Position numbers and translations under genes: made by a program. Shown here piece by piece: positions 8,739 through 17,723 of a stretch of DNA of 33,311 nucleotides. This DNA is from Alphaproteobacteria bacterium (GTDB lineage Bacteria; Pseudomonadota; Alphaproteobacteria; Rickettsiales; SXRF01), in NCBI GenBank assembly GCA_025360345.1, contig JANYCJ010000173.1, positions 1 through 33,311 of the forward strand, in the 5' to 3' direction. Numbering within the stretch: position 1 is the stretch's first letter; the number at the start of each line of letters is the position of its first letter. The notes under the pieces were generated by a model that ran no database searches, was not told where the DNA came from, and saw only the letters and a program-made list of their open reading frames with translations.

Positions 8739-9176
8739 TTATGAGGCCTTGTCCCTGTTGGCCCCTCTGACCTTGCGGCCGGCAGCTTTACCATTCCCTT
8801 TTTTCACGCGTCCCGCTTTCTTGTTGCCGCGCTTTGCGTGCGTCGCCCCGGCATCTTTGAAAGCCTGCATTTCCTGTAAATCCGCAGGCGTCATCTTTTT
8901 GCCTACATCGTTCTTATGCGCCTTCTCACACTGGCTTTGGTCCTGCTGGATTGTCTTGTACCGGCCCTCGCAGAAGGCGGTTACGTCATCCTTCGTCCAT
9001 ACCGGCAACTGGTCGTTGGACGGTAGCGTTTTATTTTCCACCGGGTCCAGCTTCAACGTGTATTTGCCGCCGCTTTGCCCGCCACCGCCGCCGCCACGGT
9101 TGCCCCGTGCAAGCGCGGGCTGAGACGCTACAGCCGCCGTCAACACAATAACCATCAACATAATGCGCGGTTTCAT
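8739..9176 (-). CDS. Small secreted protein with Gly-rich head and basic tail
   Basis: A 145-aa protein with a classical Sec signal peptide (MKPRIMLMVIVLTAAVASQPALA, cleavage after ALA). The mature form opens with a Gly-rich run, then a compact middle with two Cys (TAFCEGRY and SQCEKA, 20 residues apart), and ends in about 35 residues dominated by Lys, Arg, Gly and Ala. The tail would give a strong positive charge and could bind nucleic acid, lipopolysaccharide or murein. The ribosome site is GGGGAG four bases before ATG. I recognise no family. It sits first in the run of secreted proteins leading into cobS-cobT. Confidence 0.75.
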   Translation of the reverse strand: MKPRIMLMVIVLTAAVASQPALARGNRGGGGGGQSGGKYTLKLDPVENKTLPSNDQLPVWTKDDVTAFCEGRYKTIQQDQSQCEKAHKNDVGKKMTPADLQEMQAFKDAGATHAKRGNKKAGRVKKGNGKAAGRKVRGANRDKAS

Positions 9177-9230
9177 AATACTCCCCTACCTAATAGCATC
9201 AATCTATAGCAAATGGACCAGCCTCACAAG

Positions 9231-9788
9231 TTAAGAACTTTTTAGGTACTCCGATAGCAGCGTATAGGCCGTACTGATCTGCTTGAAACGCTCCTCGGCC
9301 TTCTTGTCTCCCTTGTTCACATCCGGGTGGAATTTCTTCACCAGCGTCCGGTACTGCGCCTTCAGGGATTGCTCGGTATAAGGATATTCAATATCCATGG
9401 TCGCCATGGCGCGGCGCATTTTGCCGTTCATGTTCGGCGGCGCCCCCCTCTCGCGCGTCTGCGTTCCGGAAAGGAATTCGTACAGCACATCCTGCAGCTT
9501 GTGATACTGGTCCCGGATGCGGCTTTCCCGCGACCATGTCGGGCGGTGCCCGGTAACGGACTCCTTCACAAATTCCTCAATCTCATCGGCGCCCCTTCCT
9601 GCGAAATAATCCCATTGGGAATTATACTGGCGGATATGCTCAAGGCAGAACCACTGGTACTCCCCCAGCGTATCCCGGGATTTTGGCGCCTTATACCCGC
9701 CCGGCTCTACGCAGCCCGCCACATTGCAAGGCGGGGCCTTCTCAAGCTCGATATGTGGGATAAAATCTTTTTTACTTTTGCTCACCAT
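9231..9788 (-). CDS. DnaJ-domain protein (alphaproteobacterial type)
   Basis: A 185-aa protein with its J domain at the C-terminus (about 133-183), holding the HPD tripeptide in KKFHPDVNKGDKKAEERFK. The N-terminal 120 residues include a Cys/His set (CNVAGC near 20, FCLEH near 48) that could bind zinc. This layout, a C-terminal J domain with an N-terminal PCxxxGC head, is typical of a DnaJ-like protein found beside cobS and bolA in alphaproteobacteria, not of canonical DnaJ. It should stimulate an Hsp70 ATPase. It is divergent from bolA and lies 54 bases upstream of the secreted-protein genes. Confidence 0.9.
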   Translation of the reverse strand: MVSKSKKDFIPHIELEKAPPCNVAGCVEPGGYKAPKSRDTLGEYQWFCLEHIRQYNSQWDYFAGRGADEIEEFVKESVTGHRPTWSRESRIRDQYHKLQDVLYEFLSGTQTRERGAPPNMNGKMRRAMATMDIEYPYTEQSLKAQYRTLVKKFHPDVNKGDKKAEERFKQISTAYTLLSEYLKSS

Positions 9789-9847
9789 GCCCGCATCTGC
9801 TAATTATGCACCCAATTATACACCAACATCAGCCAAACCGAAACCAC

Positions 9848-10114
9848 ATGAACAGGCACAGCCGCATCCTCGCCACACTCCAGTCGCATTTTTCCCCTAA
9901 GTTAATGGAGTTAAACGATGATTCCCATAAACATCATGGGCATGTCGGCGCCAGCCCGTCTGGTGAAACCCATTATTCCCTGTTGATAGAGGCCGAAGCC
10001 TTCCGTGGCCTGCCCCGGGTCAAGGCCCATCAGGCCATATATGAGCTGCTGAAATCAGAGTTTGAAACCGGCCTGCACGCACTGGCCATCACCGCCCGTG
10101 CACCACAGCCATAG
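9848..10114 (+). CDS. bolA: BolA family protein
   Basis: The product has the BolA fold sequence: a short N-terminal helix (RILATLQSHF), then MELNDDSHKHHGH, a GETHYSLLIEAEAFRGLPRVKAHQ core with the conserved RVxxHQ helix, and a final ALAITARAP strand. BolA proteins pair with monothiol glutaredoxins in iron-sulphur handling and redox control. I chose the ATG at 9848, which begins MNRHSRIL and matches the usual family N-terminus. The ORF track start at 9806 would add 14 atypical residues (MHPIIHQHQ...) and leave only 17 bases to the divergent dnaJ-like gene. Neither start has a clear ribosome site. The stop is two bases from the convergent parA-like stop. Confidence 0.92.
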   Translation: MNRHSRILATLQSHFSPKLMELNDDSHKHHGHVGASPSGETHYSLLIEAEAFRGLPRVKAHQAIYELLKSEFETGLHALAITARAPQP

Positions 10115-10116
10115 CG

Positions 10117-10809
10117 CTACGCGTCGGCTAGCGCTTTTTTCTTTTTCTTGGCTTTGGGTTCTTCCGCCACTTCTTCTTCCTCTTCAGGGTTCAAAAGCGC
10201 CACAATTTCCGCCACAAGGCTCTTGATTTCCTTTGCAGCCACGCTGGACGGATCAATTTCCGTGGCGCAGCGCCCTTCCATCAGCGAGGAAGCAAATAAT
10301 ACGCGGTTGCCCAGCGTCACCTCGGAAAGCTCCGGCAGCTCCGCGGCAATCGTCACCGCAAGGCGCGAATTAGCAGGTACGCGGTTCATCACCACCTTCA
10401 CCGGCACGCGCTCCGCCTTGGCCAATTCCAGCGTGGCTTTGGTAGCCCATAAATCGGTCGGGCTTGGCTGCACTGGAATCACCACAAGGTCAGCGCCGCG
10501 AATAGCGGTGCGCGCTTCCGTTTCCGTATGCGGAGGGCTGTCGATCACGATATAATCAGCGCCTTTTTTAAGGCGTGAAATTTCGCTGGCCACGCGCCAT
10601 CCGGAAACCGAGGTAAACGAAACCCCCGTATACCCCTCACCCAGCGCCTGCTCGCGGATATTATGCCAATAGCTCATGGACCCCTGCGGATCAATATCCA
10701 CAATCGCCACCCGGTTCCCCTTCTGGCTGAGGGCCACGGCCAGATGCGCGGCTACCGTCGTTTTGCCCGCGCCGCCTTTTTGCTGTGCCACGGTGATAAC
10801 TTTTGCCAT
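10117..10809 (-). CDS. Orphan ParA/MinD-family ATPase
   Basis: A 230-aa Walker-type ATPase with the deviant Walker A KGGAGKTT near residues 11-18, a switch I region DIDPQGSMSYW and a Walker B VIDSPPH. Residues 1-205 are the compact ParA core with no DNA-binding N-terminal domain. The last 22 residues are an unusual run of Glu followed by Lys (EEEEEVAEEPKAKKKKK). ParA ATPases position DNA, plasmids or protein clusters by dimerising on the nucleoid. No parB is adjacent, so this is an orphan form that probably places another cargo. The ribosome site is GAGGGG, and bolA converges on its 3' end. Confidence 0.88.
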   Translation of the reverse strand: MAKVITVAQQKGGAGKTTVAAHLAVALSQKGNRVAIVDIDPQGSMSYWHNIREQALGEGYTGVSFTSVSGWRVASEISRLKKGADYIVIDSPPHTETEARTAIRGADLVVIPVQPSPTDLWATKATLELAKAERVPVKVVMNRVPANSRLAVTIAAELPELSEVTLGNRVLFASSLMEGRCATEIDPSSVAAKEIKSLVAEIVALLNPEEEEEVAEEPKAKKKKKALADA

Positions 10810-10896
10810 AATCCCCTCACTAAATATTAATTAACACACGTTACCATAGACAAAATCAAAACGCCGCACAACCCTTTCTGCATCATTTATTCACTT

Positions 10897-11916
10897 ATGT
10901 CCGTCACTTCCAAACACATCCGCAATGCTGCCTCCCATCTGCATCAGGAACAGCTCGTCGCCTTCCCCACCGAAACCGTGTACGGCCTCGGCGGCAACGC
11001 GCTTTCCGACACCGCCATCGCAGCAATCTATGCCGCAAAAGAGCGCCCCAGTTTCAACCCCCTTATCGTCCATGTGCGCAGCCTCGAAGATGCAAACCGC
11101 TACGCCATTTTTTCCGAATCCGCCCTCCTCCTCGCCCGCGCCTTATGGCCCGGCCCGCTGACGCTTGTGCTGCCCCGCCGCGAACATTGCAAACTGTCAC
11201 TTCTCCTCAGCGCCGGTCTCGATTCCGTAGCCATCCGCGTGCCCGCCCACCCGCTCGCCCAGGCCCTGCTGCATGAGGCAAAAATTCCCATCGCCGCGCC
11301 CAGCGCAAACCGCTCGGGCCGCATCAGCCCCACCGAAGCCGCGCATGTGCACGAAGAACTTGGCGCCCGCGTATCCATGGTTTTAGATGGCGGCCCCTGC
11401 CATGTCGGCATAGAATCCACCGTGCTCGATGCAACGGGCGAACATATCCGCATTCTTCGCCCCGGCAGTATCACCCCTCCCATGCTGGAAAAACTGCTCG
11501 GCCGCAAACTCGCCACTAGCGCAGAGGGCGAAACCCCCATCAGCCCCGGGATGCTCGCCAGCCATTATGCGCCCACACTTCCCGTGCGCCTGCAGGCAAA
11601 AACCGTCAACAGCAATGAAGCTCTCCTCGCTTTCGGCGCACCGCTGAAAGGCAGCTTGCTTACCCAAAATTTAAGTGCCACCGAAAACCTTCAGGAAGCC
11701 GCTGCAAATCTCTTCCGCATGATCCGCTATCTGGATACGAATGCATCCGCACTGGGCGCGCGCGGCATCGCCGTCATGCCCATCCCCGATCAGGGAGATG
11801 CCAACGCCCTCGGCCTCGCCATCAACGACCGCCTGAAACGCGCAGCGGCGCCCAGAACCGAAAGTGGCTTGAGTTTGCCTCATCCCACTAGCATACTGCA
11901 CAAAAACAAGTCGTAA
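10897..11916 (+). CDS. Threonylcarbamoyl-AMP synthase, long Sua5 type
   Basis: The 339-aa protein joins a YrdC domain (about 10-195) to a Sua5 C-terminal domain. Signatures are the TVYGLGGNA strand, KERPSFNPLIVHV, the APSANRSGRISPT loop, and the ISPGMLASHYAPTLPVRL linker into the Sua5 domain. It makes threonylcarbamoyl-AMP from threonine, bicarbonate and ATP for the t6A37 modification of ANN-decoding tRNAs, with TsaD/B/E. The start ATG lacks an evident ribosome site and lies 87 bases from the divergent parA-like gene. A YqaA-like membrane gene follows 14 bases downstream. Confidence 0.95.
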   Translation: MSVTSKHIRNAASHLHQEQLVAFPTETVYGLGGNALSDTAIAAIYAAKERPSFNPLIVHVRSLEDANRYAIFSESALLLARALWPGPLTLVLPRREHCKLSLLLSAGLDSVAIRVPAHPLAQALLHEAKIPIAAPSANRSGRISPTEAAHVHEELGARVSMVLDGGPCHVGIESTVLDATGEHIRILRPGSITPPMLEKLLGRKLATSAEGETPISPGMLASHYAPTLPVRLQAKTVNSNEALLAFGAPLKGSLLTQNLSATENLQEAAANLFRMIRYLDTNASALGARGIAVMPIPDQGDANALGLAINDRLKRAAAPRTESGLSLPHPTSILHKNKS

Positions 11917-11930
11917 GGGGGGAAGGCCAG

Positions 11931-12338
11931 ATGGAAAACTACCTGAAAGTATTTTATGAAGCGGTGTGGACCAACAGCATGTTCCCCTTCGCCTCAGATG
12001 CTACCTTCACCGCGCTGAATCTTTTCGGTGGCTACAATATGCATATGGCCGCCATCATCGCCACCGCAGGCGCTACCGTGGGCCTCATTTCAAACTGGCT
12101 GATCGGCCAGTTCCTGCTGAAACTCCATACCACTTCCACCCTGCATATCCGCCAAGACTATTACGAAAAAATTTGTTACGTCTTCAACAAATATCTCATC
12201 TTCGTCCTGCTGTTCAGCTGGCTGCCGTTGTGCAAAGTGATTTTGCTGCTCGCAGGTTTCCTGAATTCCCGCCTGAAATTCGTGCTGCCGCTTACCGTCA
12301 TAGGCCAGTTGCTGTTTTACCTAAGCCAGATTTCATAA
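11931..12338 (+). CDS. YqaA-like small membrane protein (VTT/DedA-related)
   Basis: A 135-aa membrane protein with hydrophobic stretches near 40-62, 85-105 and 115-130. The opening residues (FYEAVWTNSMFPFASDATF), the GATVGLISNWLIGQ stretch and the late FSWLPLCKVILLLAGFL match the YqaA branch of the VTT/DedA superfamily; related proteins are usually somewhat longer. DedA relatives move or flip lipids and support membrane homeostasis, but the role of YqaA itself is unsettled. The ribosome site GGAAGG precedes the ATG. The stop overlaps the convergent NagB-like gene by 6 bases. Confidence 0.72.
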   Translation: MENYLKVFYEAVWTNSMFPFASDATFTALNLFGGYNMHMAAIIATAGATVGLISNWLIGQFLLKLHTTSTLHIRQDYYEKICYVFNKYLIFVLLFSWLPLCKVILLLAGFLNSRLKFVLPLTVIGQLLFYLSQIS

Positions 12339-14321
12339 CTGGCGCACCAGCTTCCGCCCCGATAGCACGCTGCTGGCATAGCCATTGGCAAGCATAGGCG
12401 TTTCAGCCACGCTATGCTGCTCCGCCACTTTCACTTTCAGGTCACGCGCCCGCTGCAAAAGGCTCTCCGCCAGCCCACCCATATCATGCGATTGCCCACG
12501 CGTAAAATCTGTAACGTCAATGCCTATCACCATCCCTGCCGGCGGATTGGGTAAATGCGGGCTGGAAACATATGCCCCGTGCCCGCGTATCCGCGCGATA
12601 GTGCCGGTGGCATAATCCCTGCCCTGCCCCAGAATCTGCGACTGGAATACCTCGATGATCTGCTGCAGCTTCACCAGGTGGTCATTGCCCACCTCAAACA
12701 CTGAAAGCATGGATTCCGGCAAGCCCGTAAGCCCGCCCCACACTTCCATGCCATAAGCTTTTTCGAGCTTGGGTGGCTTGGCCGCGCGCAAAGCTGCCGT
12801 TTGTGCTGCAAAGACCGCAATATGCGTCGGGTGCTTGTCCAGCGGGTTATGCCCGAACACCCGCTCCACGTTAGGCGTGGCGGCGAATAAAGTGCCCAGC
12901 GCATAAGCCGCCTCGTTCTTCTTTCCCACCCCCATATGCCCGTTCACCGTCGCGCTGGGGTATTTCAGCTGTATCACCGGCGCATTCGCAAGCTTTGCTG
13001 CTTTGCGCTGCTCCAACTGCCGCATATCGGTCAGCTGCTTGGGGCTAAGCTCCGTTGCGCAGCCGTTCAGCACACTTTTAGAGGCCGCGCCATCTGTCAC
13101 GATCACCGAAAGCCACTGCTTGTTCGGCGCCTTCACCGTGTCAAGCATCATCGGCCCCGCCATGATCTCCACATCATCCTGATGCGCGCCCACCGATACA
13201 TCCGTAGCGTGCTGCAACACCCGCTGCAGCGCCTGTACATGGCGTCCGTTTTTCAGGTCGAACTTTTCATCCAGCCCCATCACTTCCGGGTCATAAAAAT
13301 CAAAACCAGCAGGGATAAACAGCTTTTTGCCATCATCCAGCCGCAACTCCTGGGCGGAAAACTTGCTGAGCAAAGCTTCCACAGCCCCGAATTTCAGGTT
13401 ACTCCGCTGCAACAAATGGCTAGGCCGCGTCATGCTCGCCGCCTCTTCATCCACCAGCAGCGTCACATGCGGGTGGTCGTGCAGCGCACGGGCCGGCAAA
13501 TCCTCCACCGGCTTCGCATCCCGCTTGCCATCGGCCTGCCGTGCTTCAAAAAACGCATCCACATCCGCAATCGGCATCGGGTTTCCCGTTGCCGCCTTGG
13601 TGAGCTGTTGCATCTGGCGCAGCTCTAGTGTGGAAAGCTCTTCCGAAACCTTTCCTGTCGGTTCCATCAGGTTGCGCACCGCCCATGCCTTGTTCTGGTT
13701 ATTCGCCAGCGCGATGATTTCTTTAGCTTCCAGGATCGTGCCGATACCCATCGTATAGGCGGCGTCCGGCACTTTCTCCCCCGGGCGATTGAAATAGGTG
13801 CCGTTATCCTCTTTGGTGCGTGCCGAAAGCGTAACCTCCCTCGTTCGCGAATCCCGCGCAGAGCCCACCTCGTTAAATCCGATATGCCCTTCACCGCCAA
13901 TCCCCAGCAGCTGGATATCAATCCCGCCCGCATCTTTGATTTTGCGCTCATAGGCCGCGGGGTCGAAATTAAAACCCTGCACTAGGTTGATATTTTCTTC
14001 CCGCGCCTTGACCTTTTTTAGGAATAACTCGCGCAGCTGGAAATCATAGGAATTGCGGTTGGTAGATTCTAATCCCTTGTAATGGTCGAGGTTGAAAAAC
14101 CGCGCCTTGGAAAAATCCAGCCCTTCCTTCTCGTGCATCCGCACCAGCTCGGCATATACTGGCTCCATCGTCGCCCCTGTGGCCAGTCCCAGCACCAGGT
14201 CGGGCTTTTCTTTAAGCCGCTGCGCAATGCGCAGCGCCGCAGCCTTAGCAATCGCCGCGTGGTCGCTCATTACGGATAAATTCAGCTTGTCCTTCGGCTC
14301 AAAAATATCGCTATCGCTCAT
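12333..14321 (-). CDS. NagB-like isomerase/deaminase fused to PIG-L deacetylase
   Basis: A 662-aa two-domain enzyme. Residues 15-265 are a glucosamine-6-phosphate deaminase/isomerase (NagB) domain with GLATGATMEPVY, FFNLDHYKGL (D79 at the Asp72 position of E. coli NagB) and GIGGEGHIGFNE. There H146 and E151 match His143 and Glu148, but the Asp141 position is Glu144. Residues 370-620 are a PIG-L/LmbE zinc deacetylase with AHQDDVE (usual AHPDDE) and FGHNPLDKHPTH. Together the domains could act on GlcNAc-like sugars: deacetylation, then deamination and isomerisation. Similar fusions are known mainly in Bacteroidetes. The ribosome site AGGGGG is strong. Which sugar phosphate is used is not visible. 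Confidence 0.88.
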   Translation of the reverse strand: MSDSDIFEPKDKLNLSVMSDHAAIAKAAALRIAQRLKEKPDLVLGLATGATMEPVYAELVRMHEKEGLDFSKARFFNLDHYKGLESTNRNSYDFQLRELFLKKVKAREENINLVQGFNFDPAAYERKIKDAGGIDIQLLGIGGEGHIGFNEVGSARDSRTREVTLSARTKEDNGTYFNRPGEKVPDAAYTMGIGTILEAKEIIALANNQNKAWAVRNLMEPTGKVSEELSTLELRQMQQLTKAATGNPMPIADVDAFFEARQADGKRDAKPVEDLPARALHDHPHVTLLVDEEAASMTRPSHLLQRSNLKFGAVEALLSKFSAQELRLDDGKKLFIPAGFDFYDPEVMGLDEKFDLKNGRHVQALQRVLQHATDVSVGAHQDDVEIMAGPMMLDTVKAPNKQWLSVIVTDGAASKSVLNGCATELSPKQLTDMRQLEQRKAAKLANAPVIQLKYPSATVNGHMGVGKKNEAAYALGTLFAATPNVERVFGHNPLDKHPTHIAVFAAQTAALRAAKPPKLEKAYGMEVWGGLTGLPESMLSVFEVGNDHLVKLQQIIEVFQSQILGQGRDYATGTIARIRGHGAYVSSPHLPNPPAGMVIGIDVTDFTRGQSHDMGGLAESLLQRARDLKVKVAEQHSVAETPMLANGYASSVLSGRKLVRQL

Positions 14322-14381
14322 GTGTCCCCCTGTGCTCGGGCCAGTGTAAGGAAAAGGTTAATTCTGTCAATCACAAGCCAT

Positions 14382-14418
14382 AAAAAAAACCCCGCAGAGC
14401 CGCAGCCCTACGGGGTTT
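14382..14418 (-). terminator. Rho-independent terminator of hppA
   Basis: Read on the minus strand, AACCCCGTAG pairs with CTGCGGGGTT (one G-T wobble) and is followed by eight T. It lies 16 bases after the hppA stop and separates it from the NagB-like gene. Confidence 0.9.
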
Positions 14419-14433
14419 CAGCAGGTTAAAACA

Positions 14434-16518
14434 CTAAACCGTATGCGCCAGCAGCGCCAATAGCAGAATGGCTACGATATTAGCAATTTTAATCATAGGG
14501 TTAATAGCAGGCCCCGCCGTATCTTTATACGGGTCGCCCACCGTGTCTCCGGTCACAGCCGCCTTATGGGCTTCTGAGCCTTTGCCGCCATGATGTCCTT
14601 CTTCAATATACTTCTTGGCATTATCCCATGCCCCGCCACCGGCGGTCATGGAAATCGCGACGAAAAATCCGGTCACGATAATACCAAGCAACATCGCTCC
14701 CAGCGCCGAGAAAGCCGCAGCCTGCCCGCCGATAGGTAATACGATGAAGTAAAGCAGCACCGGCGAAACCACCGGCAGCATCGAAGGCAGGATCATTTCG
14801 CGGATGGCAGCCTTGGTCAGCATGTCCACCGCCTTGCCGTAATCCGGCTTGGCAGTCCCGGCCATGATGCCCGGGATTTCCTTGAACTGGCGGCGCACTT
14901 CCACCACCACCGAACCTGCGGCCCGGCCCACTGCCATCATGCCCATCGCGCCAAACAGGTAAGGCAGCAAGCCCCCCATCAGCAGCCCGATAACCACATA
15001 CGGGTCGGACAGCATGAACTGCACGTTAAGCTCAGGATAGTAGTAATGCAGGTCCTGCGTATAAGCCGCAAACAGCACCAGCGAGGCAAGCGCGGCAGAG
15101 CCAATGGCATAGCCCTTGGTCACCGCCTTCGTGGTGTTGCCCACTGCGTCCAGCGCATCCGTAATCACCCGGATATCTTTCGGCAGCCCGGACATTTCCG
15201 CAATGCCCCCGGCATTATCGGTCACCGGCCCATATGCGTCCAGCGCCACGATAAATCCGGCCAAAGCCAGCATCGTCGTCGCCGCGATCGCAATACCGAA
15301 CAAACCGCACTGCAGGAACGCGAACAGGATGCCCACGCAGATCACCACGGCGGGAAGCGCCGTCGCTTCCATGGAAACCGCAAGCCCCTGGATCACATTC
15401 GTACCATGCCCCGTGGTCGAAGCCTGCGCGATGCTGCGCACCGGCCGAAACGCCGTGGAGGTGTAATACTCCGTGATCCACACCAGAAGGCCCGTGATGG
15501 CCAGCCCGCAGAACGAGCAGTTCAGCACATTCATCCCGGTAAAGGTCTGCTCACCCAGCGTAAACACGTTGGAAAGACCGAGGATATGGTCAGTTACCCC
15601 GATGATGATGCCTGCGGAAAGCACGCCCGTCACAAGCAGGCCCTTATACAAAGCCCGCATAATGTGCTGCGTCTTGCCCAGCTTCACAAAGAAAGTGCCA
15701 ACAATGGAAGCAAGGATACACCCTGCGCCCACAACCAGCGGATACATCATCATCCGGCTCTGCACATCCCCGGTAAAGTAAATGGAGGCCAGCAACATTG
15801 TGGCAACCAGCGTCACTACGTAAGTCTCGAACAAATCAGCAGCCATCCCGGCGCAATCGCCTACGTTGTCGCCAACGTTATCGGCGATAACGGCTGGGTT
15901 GCGTGGGTCGTCTTCGGGAATATTCGCTTCCACCTTGCCAACAAGATCCGCGCCCACATCCGCGCCTTTGGTAAAAATACCGCCGCCAAGACGGGCAAAA
16001 ATGGAAATCAGCGAAGCGCCAAACGATAAGGCAACCAATGCTTCAAGAATTTTGCGCGTATCCAGCCCCATATGGGTCAGCGTGAAATAATACAGTGAAA
16101 TACTGAGCAGCCCGAGCCCGACCACCAGCATCCCCGTCACTGCGCCGGATTTGAACGCGATGTCCAGCGCCGGTTGCATCCCCTTGGTCGCGGCCTGCGC
16201 GGTGCGTACATTTGCCCGCACCGAAATATTCATGCCCACAAACCCGGCAATGCCCGAGCTGATAGCGCCGATAGCAAAGCCGATGCCCACATAAGCCCCA
16301 AGCTTCAGGCTAATAAGAATGCAGATCACCACCCCCACAATACCAATCGCCTGGTACTGGCGGTTCAGGTAAGCGCGCGCGCCTTCCTGAATAGCGGCGG
16401 CAATGGCCACCATTTTTTCCGACCCCGTCGGCGCAGTCATGATTGAGCGCCCCGCAAATATCCCGTAGAGCAGCGACGCCAAGCCACAAGCTACGATAAA
16501 TAACATCTCTGACGACAT
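14434..16518 (-). CDS. hppA: Membrane-bound proton-pumping pyrophosphatase, K+-independent type
   Basis: A 694-aa, many-helix membrane protein with all hallmarks of H+-PPase: [20 protein letters not shown], the substrate site [18 protein letters not shown], and the C-terminal [14 protein letters not shown] and [22 protein letters not shown]. It couples PPi hydrolysis to proton export across the inner membrane. The discriminating stretch [20 protein letters not shown] has Lys and Thr at the two positions that are Ala and Gly in K+-dependent enzymes, so it should be K+-independent. The ribosome site is GAGGG eight bases from ATG. The 147 bases upstream, to the oxygenase gene stop, hold no other gene I can see. 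Confidence 0.97.
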   Translation of the reverse strand: MSSEMLFIVACGLASLLYGIFAGRSIMTAPTGSEKMVAIAAAIQEGARAYLNRQYQAIGIVGVVICILISLKLGAYVGIGFAIGAISSGIAGFVGMNISVRANVRTAQAATKGMQPALDIAFKSGAVTGMLVVGLGLLSISLYYFTLTHMGLDTRKILEALVALSFGASLISIFARLGGGIFTKGADVGADLVGKVEANIPEDDPRNPAVIADNVGDNVGDCAGMAADLFETYVVTLVATMLLASIYFTGDVQSRMMMYPLVVGAGCILASIVGTFFVKLGKTQHIMRALYKGLLVTGVLSAGIIIGVTDHILGLSNVFTLGEQTFTGMNVLNCSFCGLAITGLLVWITEYYTSTAFRPVRSIAQASTTGHGTNVIQGLAVSMEATALPAVVICVGILFAFLQCGLFGIAIAATTMLALAGFIVALDAYGPVTDNAGGIAEMSGLPKDIRVITDALDAVGNTTKAVTKGYAIGSAALASLVLFAAYTQDLHYYYPELNVQFMLSDPYVVIGLLMGGLLPYLFGAMGMMAVGRAAGSVVVEVRRQFKEIPGIMAGTAKPDYGKAVDMLTKAAIREMILPSMLPVVSPVLLYFIVLPIGGQAAAFSALGAMLLGIIVTGFFVAISMTAGGGAWDNAKKYIEEGHHGGKGSEAHKAAVTGDTVGDPYKDTAGPAINPMIKIANIVAILLLALLAHTV

Positions 16519-16665
16519 AATTTTTTATCCCTCTGCTGTTATGCCTTTTTGCAAAAGCTAAAAAGTCATGGCAGATGGTTTCCCACTATGCAAGTGCGAA
16601 GAAGTAAACGTGAGATTTGGCTGGAGAATTAACAGTAGCACCGGCGCACGGTGAATATCAAAAAA

Positions 16666-17691
16666 TTAATAGGATCTTGTAACGCTCCCTGGGCCTGTGG
16701 GGCCTGCTGCGTTATGCAGCAGAAAACGTGTATTCCGCTGAGTTTCAGGAATGGCAGCAATTTTCGCTTCATCCCCATTATGCCCTTGGTGAAAAATTCG
16801 ATCTTCACCAAAAACAAGAATATCCCCTTTTTCAAGAATGACACGATCACTATGTTTGGCAATTGCATCCATAATCATAGCAGTATCTGCTGGTGTATTC
16901 GCTACAGCATAATGCCCTCCGTTGGGATCTGCCAGGTCACTTTTAAAATTCCTGGGATCGAAAACAGAAATTGTTTGCGAAGTCTTGGATGGGTCTTGTA
17001 GGTGATCAAGAATCTGCTGAAGCGTCATAATAGTCGGCGGGGCATCCTCGTCAAAGCTCTGCAACTGAAAATGTTCAACAAGAGCTTTTGACCGCTTTCG
17101 CACATCTTCAGGCAAGGATGCGCGTACCTTTTCGAGAATAAAAAGGTCCGTCGGCGCTCTTTCATCATTAATAGGGGCGGAAAAAGCAGCATAAGAAACT
17201 GGCTTCGCCTGCGACATCATATCATTGCCGGGGAAATCCCTGTGCGGGTGAGTACCGATGTGGGGAGATTTTTTCACTTTTGCAAAATCCGCATGCTTAG
17301 GGTTGACGCGTATGTTTGTAAATGCGCTGGCTTTATGCTGCAGTCCCGACATTTCAAAAAGGGCTACGCCGATATGATGAGCGAATATATCCTTTTCCAA
17401 CTTACTTGTGCTGGTAACATTGCCAAAATCGACAGCACTGTTTTCCGGCATATTTCTAAAATGAATGGCGTATTCAGAATTGCCTTCTAAAACCCGCCCC
17501 ACATGATCCAGAACAACTTTTGGAAACACCCCGGGCTTGCCATCGGAACCTCTTATCAACTCTACCAATGCCCTTTTTGCTGCAGGGTCACCTGCGTTCA
17601 AAGCTTTCAAGTTTTTAGTAAGGAACTCACCCAGCTCCCGCTTGGGTTCCTCACACATGGAAAACTCTGAAATAATTTTATCGCCGCTCAT
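16666..17691 (-). CDS. Probable Fe(II)/2-oxoglutarate-dependent oxygenase (TauD-like)
   Basis: A 341-aa protein without close family match that I recognise. The iron-binding facial triad is visible: H150-x-D152 in THPHRDFPGND, a distal His in KGDILVFGEDRIFHQGHN (H301) and Arg322 in NTRFLLHNA, which would hold 2-oxoglutarate. The KGDILVFGEDRIFHQG strand is the typical TauD/clavaminate-synthase closing strand. A helical N-terminus of about 70 residues precedes the catalytic fold. Such enzymes hydroxylate amino acids, peptides or small acids; the substrate is unknown. It is a single gene with inverted repeats in its upstream region. Base composition is lower in GC than its neighbours, which may indicate recent acquisition. 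Confidence 0.6.
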   Translation of the reverse strand: MSGDKIISEFSMCEEPKRELGEFLTKNLKALNAGDPAAKRALVELIRGSDGKPGVFPKVVLDHVGRVLEGNSEYAIHFRNMPENSAVDFGNVTSTSKLEKDIFAHHIGVALFEMSGLQHKASAFTNIRVNPKHADFAKVKKSPHIGTHPHRDFPGNDMMSQAKPVSYAAFSAPINDERAPTDLFILEKVRASLPEDVRKRSKALVEHFQLQSFDEDAPPTIMTLQQILDHLQDPSKTSQTISVFDPRNFKSDLADPNGGHYAVANTPADTAMIMDAIAKHSDRVILEKGDILVFGEDRIFHQGHNGDEAKIAAIPETQRNTRFLLHNAAGPTGPGSVTRSY

Positions 17692-17723
17692 AGGCTGCCC
17701 TATAGAAATGCATATATTTTGAA

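Noticed and set aside
12936-13628. 230-aa plus-strand ORF
   Set aside because: Antisense shadow of the NagB/PIG-L gene, His/Arg-rich and without motif.
15046-16029. 327-aa plus-strand ORF
   Set aside because: Antisense shadow of hppA; composition is His/Arg/Gln/Lys-rich with no motif.
16519-16665. Possible RNA gene in the spacer before hppA
   Set aside because: No cloverleaf, no strong hairpin and no terminator could be found.
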